The position numbers and the translations under genes are program-made. Under the pieces are notes generated by a model. The model saw only the letters and a list, made by a program, of their open reading frames with translations. It was not told the DNA's origin and did not search any database. From an uncultured Streptococcus sp. (GTDB lineage: Bacteria > Bacillota > Bacilli > Lactobacillales > Streptococcaceae), in NCBI GenBank assembly GCA_902470035.1, contig CABREZ010000095.1, positions 1-5,057 of the forward strand: a DNA stretch of 5,057 nucleotides. Direction: 5' to 3'. Position 1 is the first letter of the stretch, and every line of letters starts with the position of its first letter. Of the stretch, positions 5,057 to 5,057 are shown piece by piece.

Positions 5057-5057
5057 C

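Overview
The window looks like chromosomal DNA from a Streptococcus, probably of the mitis/sanguinis/parasanguinis type. The clues are the metK protein sequence, an SMK-box (SAM-III) leader typical of Lactobacillales, two operator motifs known from streptococcal sulfur amino acid regulons, strong AGGAGG ribosome binding sites, and a GTGGGACAGAAATCG-type dispersed repeat at the right end. I cannot name the species from sequence alone.

Layout. Positions 1-1158 (minus strand) hold metK, S-adenosylmethionine synthetase, missing about its last ten codons. Its upstream region (about 1159-1322) contains an SMK-box riboswitch that pairs with the metK Shine-Dalgarno, an extended -10 promoter, and a perfect 17-bp MET-box palindrome. 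That palindrome also forms the stem of the likely terminator of the next gene. Positions 1353-1811 (minus strand) encode an unrecognised 152-residue membrane protein with a tandem 13-residue repeat in its N-terminal tail. The divergent intergenic region 1812-2050 contains a promoter candidate on each strand. Nearly midway between them is an exact fit to the streptococcal CmbR (CysR) operator, TGATA-N9-TATCA-N3-TGATA, followed on the plus strand by a leader hairpin. Positions 2051-4997 (plus strand) form a four-gene polar amino acid ABC transporter operon: permease, permease, ATPase, lipoprotein receptor. It ends at a long inverted repeat (5009-5056) that runs to the window edge.

How it fits together. 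The binding protein closely resembles the CjaA-type cysteine-binding receptors as I remember them, and a CmbR operator sits upstream of the operon, so I infer a cysteine/cystine importer. Cysteine feeds methionine synthesis, and MetK converts methionine to SAM. The window therefore reads as a sulfur amino acid neighbourhood with three predicted control layers: CmbR on uptake, MetR/MtaR on metK transcription, and SAM sensing on metK translation. Each component is a known type. The less usual parts are the dual-use palindrome, the shared divergent operator and the unknown membrane protein. I see no CRISPR array, phage, transposase, tRNA or rRNA.
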